In this document: piece by piece, positions 31,903 through 43,473 of the stretch | How the letters are laid out: every line of letters begins with the position of its first letter | Numbering within the stretch: position 1 is the stretch's first letter | NCBI GenBank assembly: GCA_022478985.1 | Contig: JAKSZP010005260.1 | Coordinates: 248,001-312,000, forward strand | DNA: 64,000 nucleotides | Reading direction: 5' to 3' | Source: Massospora cicadina | Lineage: Eukaryota; Entomophthoromycota; Entomophthoromycetes; Entomophthorales; Entomophthoraceae | The notes under the pieces: model-generated | What the model was told of the DNA's origin: nothing | The model's input: only the letters and a program-made list of their open reading frames with translations | Database searches by the model: none | Position numbers and translations under genes: made by a program

Positions 31903-33097
31903 ATGTTGATGCAGTCAACGACTGCTGCCCCAATATGGGGTGGTGGTACACCGCCCACTGCCATCTTTCAGCCACTGCAAAATATGCCCAGGCTGGCTCT
32001 GCTAGCCCCCTGATTCTACCAGGTGTTATGTCTCCCCTTGGGACTTGTCCCACTACCTTGCAACTACCTAGGCGGTGCTCAAGAGCCCTTAGTGCTCACC
32101 TGAAGTAATTTGGTTTTTAGCTTTTGGGGTTGTATATGGGAATATCTTCCATATGTGAGCATGGCCATCATTGAGATGGCCACAACAGTTTTTAAATCCA
32201 CCAGTTTTATTGATTTCAATCCATTTAAGGGGTATTTTGACCTCAGCTTCCACTCTGAAGCTTATGCAATGGCAGCAGCAAAGCTTCCATTAACTTTTAA
32301 AACTTTTCTGCATTCTCACAGTTTGCACCTGGCTCCCGGATGAGGCCACCTTGGTGGTCCAGTTTGCCAGATTGCCTTCTCACCTCTCCCCTGAGCGCTT
32401 CCACCATGAACTCACAGAGGGTTTAACCATTTACAGCGCAGACCTCATGCTACAGTTTGTAGTGCTCAATGGGCAGATCATTTGGCTGGGCCTCAAGCCT
32501 TTGCAATGATCCGCCCTTTCCATTGTGATACTCATCTCACGATTCTTCCTCATATATCAATTAGATCCACAACAGATCACCCCTTTTGGACGCGGGTTGA
32601 GAATGGCTGCACGATTTCCCCTTGTGCTTTGAATTGGATCATTTATAGCACAAGTGTCCCACATTTTCCACCTCTACTTCTTCCGCCGCCCCTCCTTCTG
32701 GAATTGGCCCAGCTGCACCACGCCCAAATTCTTCAAATGGGGCGTGACCCTCCCCGCCCCCAACCTAGGGGAATTCTGGTGCTGCTTTGAAAGCAGCAGC
32801 CAATGAAAATATAAAAAAATTTAAGAATTTAAATAGTTTGACCAGGTTTCAGAATCCTGAGTCAAGGACTGAATCAGTTTTTGCTGAGCTACTGTGGCCA
32901 ACTGTTTGCAGTAAACAGGTTCTGCCACTGCACCAACTCCTGTGGCTGGGACAGTTCTGGCTGAGCTTAATCCATTTGAGCGTCTTGAGTGGATTGATAT
33001 AAGTGACTGGTCATTTAGTGCAAGCCGGATTTTGCATTGGAGAAGTTTTTATTAATCCTCTTAATTTGTGCCCCGCCGTTTTTGCTCTAAAAATGGA
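31903..33097 (+). pseudogene. ORF1-like protein, N-terminal and middle part
   Basis: The reading MLMQSTTAAPIWGGGTPPTA begins at 31903. Further on come FIDFNPFKGYFDLSFHSEAY (open in 32110-32343), ATLVVQFARLPSHLSPERFH and LTEGLTIYS, equivalent to FLTFDFLPTTVK and LKDGLAIYG of LINE-A ORF1. TDHPFWTRVENGCTISPC is the pre-knuckle and first Cys region; the knuckle itself has lost its second Cys/His pattern. NPFERLEWIDISDW near 32961-33002 is the motif before the C-terminal domain. The protein continues beyond LINE-B. Confidence 0.72.
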
Positions 33098-33107
33098 TTC
33101 CCATATA
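33094..33107. repeat. Left target-site duplication of LINE-B
   Basis: TGGATTCCCATATA here and TGGCTTCCCATATA at 38428-38441: 14 bp, one mismatch. Confidence 0.9.
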
Positions 33108-33350
33108 TTTAAATTTATTGTGGGGAAGGATGACCATGGGATGGACACTTCCGAATATGACTCAGAAGAGACAAAACTTAGTACCAGGGAAGGCACCCCA
33201 GAGAAGCGATGCTAACTCTTGTTGCCAGTGGGAACGCCACTATGGGGAGGGGGAGGGAACGTGTGGAGGGGCCGTAGCCACAACTGAACACGTGTGGAGG
33301 AAGGGGTCTGATTTGATGAACCAGACTGGGAACCAGGAGGAGACCAGCTG

Positions 33351-36300
33351 TCAGCGACGCGGTGGGAGGTATCCAAACATCCACGCTTGAAAGTGGTCCA
33401 CCAAATGAGACCAGAATCTGTGGACAGCTTCTGGGAGGGTGGGGATGGAGCCTGCGATGGCATCTAAGACAATCGTGTGGATAGTCCACATGGCGAAGCA
33501 ACCACCAGAGCACGGAGGGAGGGTGGAAGGGAGGAGGCCATTGATAGAGCAAACATATCTCTTGACAGACTGAAGGGATGCGTTTGATCCTGGCCCAGCA
33601 TACGTTGAACTTCGCGCCATATCACTTTAGAGGTGGGGCACTTCTCCAGGCGGCGGAACAGCGTTCCATACTGGCCACACACGACACAGGATGAGCGTAA
33701 AGCACTAGAGCGCTCAGCTGTATGATACACCTGCCTCAGGCAGCGCCACACATGGGAGCGGACTTGAGGCTGCACCAGAGGATGGTGTACGTATTTCCAG
33801 ATAGATTTTTGGGTCTCAATGGAGTAAGGGATGTCTATCATGTCCATGTAGTCCACCCTGGATAGGACATGGGGCCGAATGGGGATCACGCCATCATGGA
33901 TGGGTAGCCCCTGTATCTCTTGTGTTAACTGAGGAGAGGGGCGGCCTCTTTGGGTTGTATGTCCACTAATACGAATTCTCCACTCAGCGCTCTGCATGGA
34001 GAGTAGAATTCGTTTGTAGTGGGTTTCAGTCCCGTGAGGACCTGTGGCCGATGTGTGTGATGCGAGGTATTTCATCAGGGAGTGGGGGTACGATGGATTG
34101 TTGAGGCCCAAGGCGCGGGAGAAGTTAGAGCGGGCTGCGCAGGACCAGTGTTGGGAGGGGAGTGTAGGGGCGGTGACAGCCGCAATCCAGGTGCCCAGGA
34201 TCTTGGCAGCATGGGCTTTAAAGTCAAGCAGAACCATGCCACCATGATGATGAGGGACAAACATGACCTCTAGCCATACTGGTGGAGGGCGGCCTGACCA
34301 AAGCCATCCTTGCAGCAAGGCATACAAGGATTTGAAGAAGCTTGGGGAGAAGAGGATGGCGTGGGCTCCAAACCAGACTTTGGAGAGGAGCATAGAGTTG
34401 GCTAAAACAACCCTGCCAGTGAGGGAAGTAGGGTGGGCTCTGAGAGAGGCGATTCGCTTTGTCACGTTGTCCAGAATATGGCACTCCATTACTGCTGACG
34501 CATATCCACCTGCCTCCATCCACATGCCCAGATGGCGTACCAGTCCTATGGCGGGACGTGGCACAAAGGGGAGCACCAGTGGAGCGGTGTGTGTTGAGTT
34601 AGTAAGGCGTGGACGTGGGCGAGCAGATGAGCCGGGTTGGGAACTATTTTGCTGGGGTCCAGCAGTTCTGAAACCGACCAAGGAGGATGATTTTGGTTTT
34701 GGAAGCGTTCAGTGCCGCGTTGCTTACCCGGGAATACTCCTGAATGAGAGCTTCAAGCGCGCGTGCATCTTGATATTAGACATCCCAACCACACAATCAT
34801 CTGCGAACGCCATTATCTTGACTGGGGCTTGGCCTGGCACATGGACCCCAGTGAGTTGGGAATTCACATTTCGCAGTAGTGGGTCAAGGCTGAAGTTGTA
34901 TAAGAGTGGGCTGAGGGGGTCCCCTTGTCGCAAGCCCCTTTGAGGGCGGACTACTTCTGTTAGGAAGCCAGTGCCACGTACTGCCATTGTTGCAGATTCC
35001 GTGAGCAGCATTACCCAGTTGATGACGTGAGGGGGTAAGCGGAACTGATGGAGGCAGGCCCTGAGGTATTCCCAGTTTACTCTATCATAGGCCTTTTGTT
35101 GGTCTAAGAATACAAGTGCCCCAGAGGCTGTGGATTGACATACATTAGCCACAGAGTGCATGTTATCCCAAATCAACCTTCTGGGTATGAAACCGAATTG
35201 TTCTGGGGAGATGGTGGCAGATGCTACAGTCTCTAAACGGTTAGCCATGATTTTTGTTAAAATTTTAGTGTCTGTGTTTGTTAGAGAAATGGGGCGCCAG
35301 TTGGCTAAGTCTAGCTTATCCCCTTTCTTGAAGAGTGTGACATTAAAGGCCTCATGTCCTTCTGGTAGGAGGCGCATTTCCAACAGGCTTTGGTTAAGTG
35401 AGGCAAGCAGCAATGGGGATATATATCTGAAATACTTTTTGTAGAACTCATATGTAATACCATCTGGGCCTGGGCATTTTCAGTTTGGCGCACCGCGAAT
35501 GGCTTCCATAATTTGGTCAGAGTAATAAAATTCATTATTTCTGGGTATTGGAAAATGGTGCAGATGTGGGCTCAGTCAAGAAATTCTACCACTTCGGCTG
35601 GCTGAATTGGATCAGATTGGTACAACTTGGAGTAATACTTTTGTGTTTTGATTGCCACTTTGGCTGGCATATCTGCAATGGACTCATCCAATCTTCACAC
35701 CTGTGTGCAGGCCACGCTCTGGCGTGGTGCAAATTTTTTTTAAAGAAATGTGCGGTGCACTTGTCGCCTTTTGTGATGCATGTGGCCCTGTACTGAACAC
35801 AGACCTGATGTTTGTGTTGCCTTTTGTGATGCATGTGGCCCTGTACTAAACACAAACCCGATGTTTGTGTTGCCTTTTGAGTGCGTTGAGGTGGGCGGCT
35901 GCCTCTGCCCACTTCCAGCCCCATGCAGAGCTGTATCCTGTAGCTGGGATGTTGGACTCCAGTTGTGCCAACTCTGCCAGAGCACGCGAAATGACCGCCG
36001 ATTTGGCTTGTGAGCATCTGGAGGAGAGATGGTGAGAGTGGCGGATGGTGCCATCTTTGAAAGTTGCCCATGCGGAAATGGGGTCTGCGCAAAATGGTGC
36101 AACAAACTTTTTTGCCAAAGTTGCCGCTTCCACCCACATGGAAAATCCTGGCGATGCGAGCTTGGAGGGGCGGATTTTGCACCAATGTGGGGCCTTAGCA
36201 GCTGTGACAGGTAGTTGGTAGGTTATTGAGACCAGTCGATGGTCAGAGAATTCCATTTTTGTTGTTTTGAAGTGGGAGATGTGGGGTTGGAATTTTGCCG

Positions 36301-36916
36301 GCGTTAGGATAAGGTCGATGTGGGTCATGGACCTTAATTGGCCATTGTGGATATGGGGACGCGTCATGTTTTTGAGCAGCAGGGCATGTCACAGCAGCGC
36401 ATCCATTAACCTGAGGGTGGCCTTTAGAACGCGCAGTTCTACATGACCCTGAGGGTGTGGGGTGTTGAAGGCCACCGGTCCATTGGTGTGTTTAGCCAAC
36501 AGTTCATGTCACCGACTAGGAAAAAGTCTGGGGGTAGCGGGAGGGATTTGACTGACAAGAAAAATTCCTGACGCTTGCATGCGCCATTTGGGGCATAGAT
36601 GTTGATGATTGCGTGCACTATGTTGCCCACGAGAAAGTGACAACAAGCACTCGGCCATTTAGGAATGTTTCTGAGGATAAAAATTTGAAAAATTATTTTT
36701 CTGAATTAGCACCCCACAGTGCTTTGACCAAAAGGATAGGGATGGGAGGAGCATTGTTTTCCAAGCTTCCTCAAAACCTCGTGGACAGTGGGACTCCTGG
36801 ATGGCCAGGATATCCACGGGTAAATTGTGTTGTAAAAAACTCAGTTTCCTAGCCCAGGATGAGGAGGCCTTGAGTCTGGCAATGTTCAACATCCCTAAAG
36901 TGAAGGTTTCCCCCAT
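33351..36916 (-). pseudogene. LINE-B ORF2: endonuclease, RT, C-terminal zinc motif
   Basis: The start MGETFTLGMLNIARLKA is at 36916. Endonuclease motifs: ILAIQESHCPRG, IINIYAPNGA, LVGDMNCW, HIDLIL, FSDHRLVSI (the last at about 36250). The RT is open at 35413-34724: LANWRPISLTNTDTKILTKI, EQFGFIPRRLIWDNMHSVAN, DQQKAYDRVNWEYLRACLHQ, QRGLRQGDPLSPLLYNFSLD, IMAFADDCVVGM (catalytic FADD). After a frameshift near 34725, 34681-33464 is open through the thumb and the Cys motif CVVCGQYGTLFRRLEKC. A last shift near 33500 leads to MWTIHTIVLDAIAG and PPRR, stop at 33351. A KAYDR-type motif A and RGLRQGDPLSP motif B place it with L1-like elements. Confidence 0.95.
35766..35871 (-). repeat. 53-bp tandem duplication inside LINE-B ORF2
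   Basis: Unit 35766-35818 and unit 35819-35871 both begin GCCTTTTGTGATGCATGTGG; a partial third start follows at 35872. LINE-A and LINE-C have one unit. 53 is not a multiple of three, so it shifts the ORF2 frame. The units differ at a few bases, mostly transitions (GAACACAGACC against AAACACAAACC). Confidence 0.88.
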
Positions 36917-36937
36917 TGCACCTTAGGTGCGAGGGGG
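36910..36937 (-). promoter_or_regulatory. ORF1 stop / ORF2 start hairpin of LINE-B
   Basis: CGCACCTAAGGTGC on the minus strand, with outer CCCC/GGGG arms. The ORF1 stop is at 36925-36923 and the ORF2 ATG at 36916. One inner pair is lost (C opposite A), which is a CpG-to-CpA change relative to LINE-A. Confidence 0.58.
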
Positions 36938-38187
36938 TGGGCACCTGGGCCCACCAGCCTCCTCTAGATCCCCATTGGCCTTCACAGCAGTGCGGGTGTT
37001 AGCAGCAACACTATTGGGGTTTTTGTTAATTTTTGTGGAAAGAGTTGCGTTGGCTTTAGCCTACGCTTTTTGTTTTCCCAACGTTGGATAAATTTTTTGC
37101 AGTGCAGATAAGTTCGGTGCACCGTTGAGCGGGTTGAAAAAAAATTTTAGTTGGGATGGGCCCCAAGTCAGTTTTGACTGGATCTTGGGTGCAATGATTG
37201 GGTGAGATTGAAGTCCCCATCAGATCCTCAGATTTAGTGGCCCGCTTGGCATGGGCTTCCCAATCTGATTGGTTGATGGATTCCCAAGTTGCTCCACCGC
37301 GAAGTTTACATGTCCTCCTGGCGTTGTGAGTGTGGGATAGCGGTGGTGGCTTTGGCCGCTTCCTTGGCCGTGGCCCTGCGGGCCTGCTTGGCCTTCTTCC
37401 GCTCTTGTGGGGAGATAGGCTTTACCAGTCGGTAGCAGCCTTGTGCTCCCCACGGGAAAGCCTCTTTGGTGCTTGCAGTTGGTTTGTAGTGCGCCTCTCC
37501 ACTGGCCATGGCTGCTGAGGGGTGCTCTTGAAATGTGACGCCCTCCTTGGTGGGGCATGCATGTGTCTTATGGCCAAATGCATCACAGTGGGTGCAAATG
37601 GGGGGCGCGCTGTCCATGGTCACCCGGAATGGGTGGGTGGAATGCCCTGTGATATCAATAAAAGTGGAGTTCAGGATCTGGGTTAGGTCCTTCACAATCT
37701 CCTCGGTTGGGGTCAGGACTGCGTTGGCTTTGCCAGTGCACAGGTGTGGCATCAGCGTGAAGCGTTGCATTTCAAAAGATTGTATTTTGCCATATACGGT
37801 GAGGCCATCTTTCAGGTGTTGTTCCAAAATGTCACATTTTACTGTAGTAGGCAAAAAGTCAAACATGAGGAAAACATGGTTTAATTTTGTCCATCTGGTG
37901 CGTTTGCTTTTGATGACCCATTGCCCATCGGCGAGATTGACCACTACATGCACCGCCGCAGCCTCATCTGCTGCCTCTTTGCTTTCAAAACCTAGGTCCA
38001 GCCAACTGCATGACATGGAGTGAGGTGCGACATACACCGCAGTCGGGAAAATTGTGTGCACATCTTCACAAAATTTTCCCATAAGGCCGTTTGTTGGATG
38101 TCCAGAAACATGCAGACTCCGAATTCCACTGACAAAAGTGGCTGGTAGTGTGGCGTGTTGATGTACTGGTTGCATCGTGCTTGCCAT
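36923..38187 (-). pseudogene. LINE-B ORF1: CCHC RNA-binding protein
   Basis: Open from 38187 (MASTMQPVHQHATLPATF) to 37306, 293 codons: WLDLGFESKEAADEAAAVHV, HVFLMFDFLPTTVK, LTVYGKIQSFEMQRFTLMPH, then the zinc knuckle CTHCDAFGHKTHAC (C-x2-C-x4-H-x4-C) and the basic segment KKAKQARRATAKEAAKA. A frameshift after QRQEDM breaks the tail, which in LINE-C is open to the TAA. This copy sets the ORF1 start for the family. The only ATG upstream in frame agrees with all copies except LINE-C, where it is changed. Confidence 0.93.
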
Positions 38188-38427
38188 GCGAGTATTTCCA
38201 GGGAAATAGTGACCGCCAGTTTTTAAAATTTTTGTCTATTCCGCCAGTTTCTCTGGGGCGTTTTCAAACGTTGGAGGCCGCGGGCCTTCCACCTGCTCCT
38301 CTTACCTTACTTGCCCAACTGCTCCCTGACATGGGCGCAGACTAATCTTCTCTGTGAGATTATCAAACTAGATTCAGTCTTGAATTGAATAGGTTGCAAA
38401 AGTGATTGCAACGAGAAAGAAAAGTTT

Positions 38428-39010
38428 TGGCTTCCCATATAGTAAAATATAATAATTGATGGTGGAAGCTGCATCTGCCCCTGCCAACATCCTCCTCCCT
38501 CTGCATCTCCAGGGGTATTGGAACCCTTAGTCAAGGGCATTCCTATCAAATTATTCCCTCCAATTTTGATGAAGATATAAAATATGAAATTGAGGAGCTT
38601 GCTTTCAGTGCAAGCTGCGCTTGCATTGATGCGGCAAACTCTTCTCTTTTCAACCCCAATCATCCCCAAACATGTCAGCGCATCAATTCTTTCATTTTTG
38701 TGCTGGCTCTCATCACTTTTGCTGAGCATCAACTGGCTCAATACGTTAAGGCGATGGACATTAATGGCCTCATAAAAAAAGAAACCCCACAACTATACAT
38801 ACTTATGCCTCATGTTACAGATGCTCCCACCCCAATGCTGTCCACCATAGTCTGCCAGCTAAAAGCAGGCGTCAGACAAAAGTTTACCTCAAATCTTCCT
38901 CGCCATTGGATATGGCTTCCTAGGCTGGTAATGCAGGGCTATATTAAAAAAATTTTATTTACAATAATCCCTTTATTTGGCTCAATTTCAAATAAAGGTT
39001 CATGGCTACC
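38428..39010 (+). mobile_element. ORF1-only element, second long copy, right part
   Basis: It starts with the LINE-B target duplication and resumes the element of 31797-33107. The reading ASCACIDAANSSLFNPNHPQ, FIFVLALITFAEHQLAQYVK and ILMPHVTDAPTPMLSTIVCQ aligns with the 504-bp copy (ACFIQPLSQNHPP, LPEARKEAEVLLAAF, HYADAPTPWLSALIW). The frame near 38569-38950 stays open for about 120 codons. The 3' tail could not be found; the match fades around 38900-39010. Confidence 0.68.
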
Positions 39011-39890
39011 TCTTTTGGGTTGGGCACCACTAGTGCTAAAAAAATAACTGGGGTACTGGGTGCTTTGTGTTTTCTGATACCTAAATTTCCCACTTTAGAG
39101 ATTGTAGGACGTTAATTATGGTGAATAAAGGTGCTTCGGAAATATTAAAGACCTAAACTTAGATGACTACCTTGAGTTAAACTGATTACCTGATGGTATG
39201 TTACGGGCATGTGCCTCTCAGAAATTACAACACTAGAAGTATAGTCAGTCTCATGATATAATTTTTATAAATTGTAGAGATAAGAATAAAACAATAAAGG
39301 CTAAAGGGGTCAGGTTGGATACTCAATGGTTTTAAAGATACCTTTGGTTCAAAGATGAGTTAAGTTTAAGCAGGCCCAATTTTCAACACAAGTAACTTAT
39401 TGATGGGGTCAGGGTATTACACCAAAGGTGCTGAAATTATCCATTATGGTTTAAATGATATTGTATCGTTACATTCATTTCAAAATGAGGATTTATTTTT
39501 TGGGTATTAATAATACTATATGGTACACTAAACATGTATCAAAGTCTCAAGTTCATGTTTACATGATTTTGTAAAACTACCCTCAATGTTTGTTTCATAT
39601 TATTGGCCAATTAAGGTTAACTCAATAAAGTGATCCAGGCCTATGCCCTATCATCTTTAAAGTATTGTTTCTTTGATTAATCTCTCTGCTGGTCTTCTCT
39701 CCTCCTTTCAATAAAGGCTACTAGTATATTACCATTTACCAATTTTTTCTTTGGCCAACCTAACAGTTTATCTGCTTGTAGATGTATTCTTAGTTCATAT
39801 ATAGTCCATAAAAATGTTTTCACCATACGTAAGGGCTTCATAATCCTTTATTGGTCTTTTTTAATGAGTTAAAAACACTCTCCTCACAAT
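39011..39890. other. No recognisable feature
   Basis: AT-rich sequence with short frames in all six readings. I see no element ends, protein motif or repeat shared with other parts of the window. Confidence 0.5.
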
Positions 39891-40870
39891 TACAGGGTCT
39901 TATAGATGTTATTCGGAAAGTTTGAGCTTTTTGACCACTTTCTGGCAGTCAGAAAGTCTCTTCTCCCAATTACCTTGGGCGTTGAGTGGTGGCGTAAATA
40001 TTATCTAAAACCCATTAAAAATCTGATACCTTTGTTTCTTGCTTTGCAAAATGGGGAAGAAATATTGACCCTTATGGCTGCAGAAGAAAACTTAAAAAAC
40101 TTGCCCCAAAAGCTAATGTTGAAAACCTCATCCTTTCGCCCTTCTCAAGCTAATTTCAGATGTTGCTTTACCTCCCTGATTAGAGAAGAACTCTTTTTTG
40201 CTATGGCTACATCAAAGCTTTACACGACCTTTTTAAGTATAATTGTGATTTAAAGCTTATAGGTTCGCTTGTCTGAATATCCTCTCCTATCTACCCTTAA
40301 CGTTGATAGAAAAGGAAATGCTGGATGTTTGGGTCCCAGAAAAATTTCCAAAAATTTATCTTCCAGAGAATTCCACGCTGGTTTTTTGTCCCTATAGGTG
40401 AAAAAGGCAGACGGTATCTTGCACCCTTGTGTTGATGATTATACCTGAATATTCTCACCATACTCGACCTGCATCATATTCCTCTGGAAGCAAAAATCCC
40501 CAAATATATAGAAAGCTAATGTTTAATAAAATATTTCATAAACGCCTTTACTAAAATACACCTCAAATGGGAAAAATGGCCTACTGCATTATGCATAAGA
40601 AAGTGTATTTACATTTCCAGATCAGACAAAGATGTCTTTAAATCTCCTGTAAGCACAGCGTTGTATTGACTTGGTGTTTGAGAGACGATGGGCGAGTGTA
40701 CTGTGGCCTATATGGACAATATACTGTTTTTCTCTAAATCAGGTGTCCCATGATATCCTTTAAAACTTTAGGAGCTGGATACTCGACTTCCTCTTCTGGA
40801 ATGAGTACCAATTGGTAAAATCAGGATTTTTTTCCTTGTTCTAGATAATTCGTTTCAGCTTTCTTTGTTC
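39891..40870 (+). pseudogene. Gypsy protease end and RT fragment
   Basis: The open frame 39906-40253 contains LPITLGVEWWRKYYLKPI, which fits the distal protease strand ILGxxWL of Gypsy elements. From about 40310 an RT can be read across frames: FQRIPRWFFVP, KKADGILHPCVDDYT (VDYxxLN motif), NILTILDLHHIPL, TKIHLKW (motif A, Asp now His), and GECTVAYMDNILFFSKSG (about 40690-40745), where the YxDD box is YMDN. RNase H and integrase do not follow. It could be the continuation of the protease fragment ending at 10929, with the nest of elements in between. Confidence 0.72.
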
Positions 40871-42169
40871 AACTTGCACAGTTTTCTTGTATGTGCTTGT
40901 TTAATTTTGACTGTATAATATAATGGGCAATAGTAGTATGAAGACTATTATTCTAGTTGAGCTGATAGACTAAATTTGACAGATCCAACGCCAAACCGGT
41001 GCTTGTCCTAATATTGACTTCTTTCAAAAAGTAGGGACTTCTTCCCTGTCCATCTTGTAGAACTTAACTTAAGGTAAGGTTCATAGGTCCTTATTCCTTC
41101 ACATCTCACTGATTCTGTGGAGATAGCAATAATAGACAAAGAATTTTATTTTTCTTCTTTCTCTTGACAAGAGCAAACACTCTAAATATAAAAATATTTT
41201 AATCTGTAAATATCTTTCTACTTAACCATCTGCTTTATTATAAAAAGACTAGAGGAATTTATAGGAAATTCAATGCACAATTCTCAGTTGCACCCCAATT
41301 GGTTTGGTAGCCGTTACTGATGAGTTAAACCTCCAGGTTCGCATAAAAGATGATCTTCCTTGTCAAATATACTCAGGTCCTTTTTCCTCCTTGATTGTGA
41401 CCTCTTATAAGTTGGAATGAGAACGTTACCAAACATATTTGCTCAACTCCTATTTAATTTAACCTTATCTGGTAACAACCTGCTTAGGTAATGGGACTCT
41501 TACCCCTAAATAGCATATTGCATTCAAGGAAATGTTAGCACAAAAGTTGCTATTATGACAGGCGGCATTACTTGCCTAGCAACTCAAAAAACCCTTAGTT
41601 AAATGATAACTAAACCCAATCGACTGCTACAATGAAATTATGTTATCTCTAGTTAAATTAACTTTAACTGCTTGTTTTTGTTGGGTTCATCCCCAACGAA
41701 ATATTCACTAATCCAGAAAATCGTAATCTATCAGATTAGAAAATATTTTGCTGGTTTATTTCTCTTAACAGTGGATAATATAAAGAATTGATAACTCCAG
41801 AATCCATTAGAAATATGGATCCCCCTAGTGCACCATCAGATTAATTGTATTTGACAAACCTGAGTAATGTGGGCAAAAATTCTAGCAGTTCTACTTGTTA
41901 TAAGTTTGAACAGTTTAAAGCATCTGCTTGACAAATAGAACAAGTAGGTGTGCATACAAGTACCATGTCACCTCCTTGGGCAACATTATGTTTGGCTAAG
42001 GTCATGTGATCACTTTAGATAAAAAATATTACCTATTTGCTTATGCCAACTTCAGTAAAAAATAAAGCGATCTTTGGGGCATTTATCATCTTTAAGGAGC
42101 TAATTTCTAGTATATTAAAGTTTTTCTCGCCCTTGCATAAGTCCAGTGTGCTAGTTCCTTCAGTAGTTG
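40871..42169. other. Decayed sequence, no gene assigned
   Basis: Short broken frames only. A reading near 41320-41390 (DELNLQVRIKDDLPC) resembles the region between Gypsy gag and protease or a pol linker, but too weakly to name. No LTR found. Confidence 0.35.
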
Positions 42170-43473
42170 TGCAAGTTTGTGTAGCACGCCCTGTGCTTTA
42201 ATCATGAGAATTTATCTGTTCTGCACAAAATAGGGGCGAAGAAGGCAGCCATTCCATTTGTGACCCAGGGTAAATTGATAATGTGGTGGACAATAGGTGG
42301 GTGATGGAGTACCCCTACAAAGTTGCCCCTTCCCTCTTACCTCACCACTCTAGAGTTTTTGCAGCGGAAGAGTGTGTGTGGAGGTGACAGCGGTGAGGGG
42401 CCGCTGCCTAAGGGAAAGTAGTGGGCATCTCTTCCCCACGACAATCTTGAGTCCTAATGAGGGGACTATTAGATTTAAAAAATTAAGGTGTGGTGGAATT
42501 AAACCATCCATGTTACAATTGGGGCTAAAACCTAACCAGACATTTACCTTCCTCTGGCATAGGTGGGTCCAATTTAGTGAGTTCAAGGGCATCAAAACTT
42601 TTCAGAACCCAACGTGATCGCCCCTATGTGCCCTGGCCATGGGCGCAACCACTCGCCCACTAAATAAAGCACCACTGACTTTCCAAGCAAAATTATTCTG
42701 GGAGGGTAATTTAGAGGCAAAATTCGAGTAAAATCATCTGGTCAGCGGAAGATTGATTTGGCTTTAAACAAGCTGCACAATCTTAATCTGAAGGATCAAA
42801 TTGTTTTGCTGCTTTAAGTTCATGCAAAGTACTTTTATTCCCCAAGCCCCTAGCACTTAAAACAAAAATATCTCACGGATATGGTTGTCAGTCAATTTCC
42901 AATTTCGTATAATAAAAGATCCGTTCAAAAAATCCAGTTTAAAGTTTACTCCGTTGTATAAGTCGCCGACTACTTGATACCATGTTTCCCAGGATATGCA
43001 ATGATTAGGCCCTTGTGGCCATCATCACTATATTGTTGCCCTCAGTCCTTAAATAGTAATTTCAACTTAGTGGCCTCTCGAGGTGTCCCCATTTTTGGAC
43101 GCTGCCTGACGTTAAGATGTACCTTTGCTGCAGGAGATTAAGTCTCACTGATGGTCAAAGTTTTGTGAAATCACCATATGCTTAACACCCGTGGCACCAA
43201 TGCGAATTTTGGGCCCCCCTTTGGTCTATAAAAACAAACAGCAGCAGAATTTTCAGCCACAGCTTGGTGGTTGATAAGGATGGTTTAAAGGTTTACCACA
43301 GTTTCCATCGTGCAGTAACTTATCTTCCCACCTGGTACCAGGTTTTATGAATGGCTATACCCCTGCATTCTGGTCTGCATTATGGGTGCTCATGCAACCC
43401 AACTGGCAGGATAGTCTAAATTTATTACCTAACTTCGTGATATAATTGATTGACCTTTTGTCCACCATCCACA
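42170..43473 (+). repeat. Gypsy-3 5' LTR
   Basis: Matches 48836-50148, for example AAGTACTTTTATTCCCCAAG with AAGTACTTTTATCCCCAAAT, ATAAGTCGCCGACTAC with ATAAGTCGCCGCCTAC, and GCAGCGGAAGAGTGTGTGTG with GCAGCGGAACAGGGGTGTGTG. The exact ends are uncertain by 10-20 bases. Small ORFs inside on both strands are chance. Confidence 0.8.

Larger units (their letters stand above)
31797..33107 (+). mobile_element. ORF1-only element, second long copy, left part
   Basis: It aligns with the minus-strand element at 23629-21719: GCTGCCCCAATATGGGG matches GCTGCCCCAGTGTGGGG, and GGTGGTCCAGTTTGCC matches GGTGGTTCAGTTTGCT. It begins just right of the Gypsy-2 3' LTR. LINE-B interrupts it at 33107 and it continues at 38428-39010. 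No RT text. Confidence 0.78.
33108..38427 (-). mobile_element. LINE-B: full-length L1-like element, best-kept copy
   Basis: It is a 5.3-kb minus-strand element with the same 5' end (38426), ORF order, junction hairpin and 3' tail as LINE-A and LINE-C. It sits in an ORF1-only element between 14-bp duplications. It has the longest open frames: 293 codons of ORF1 and 229 plus 405 codons of ORF2. It keeps FADD at the RT active site. A 53-bp tandem duplication breaks ORF2 between endonuclease and RT. Confidence 0.96.

Noticed and set aside
33178..34943. Long overlapping frames on both strands of the LINEs (for example 226 codons at 34263-34943 plus)
   Set aside because: They are antisense or shifted readings of ORF2. 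The text carries no motif, and the sense frames carry the RT and zinc motifs.
42350..42617. Paired 81-codon frames on both strands at the start of Gypsy-3
   Set aside because: They lie within the LTR repeat and are not kept in the second LTR copy.
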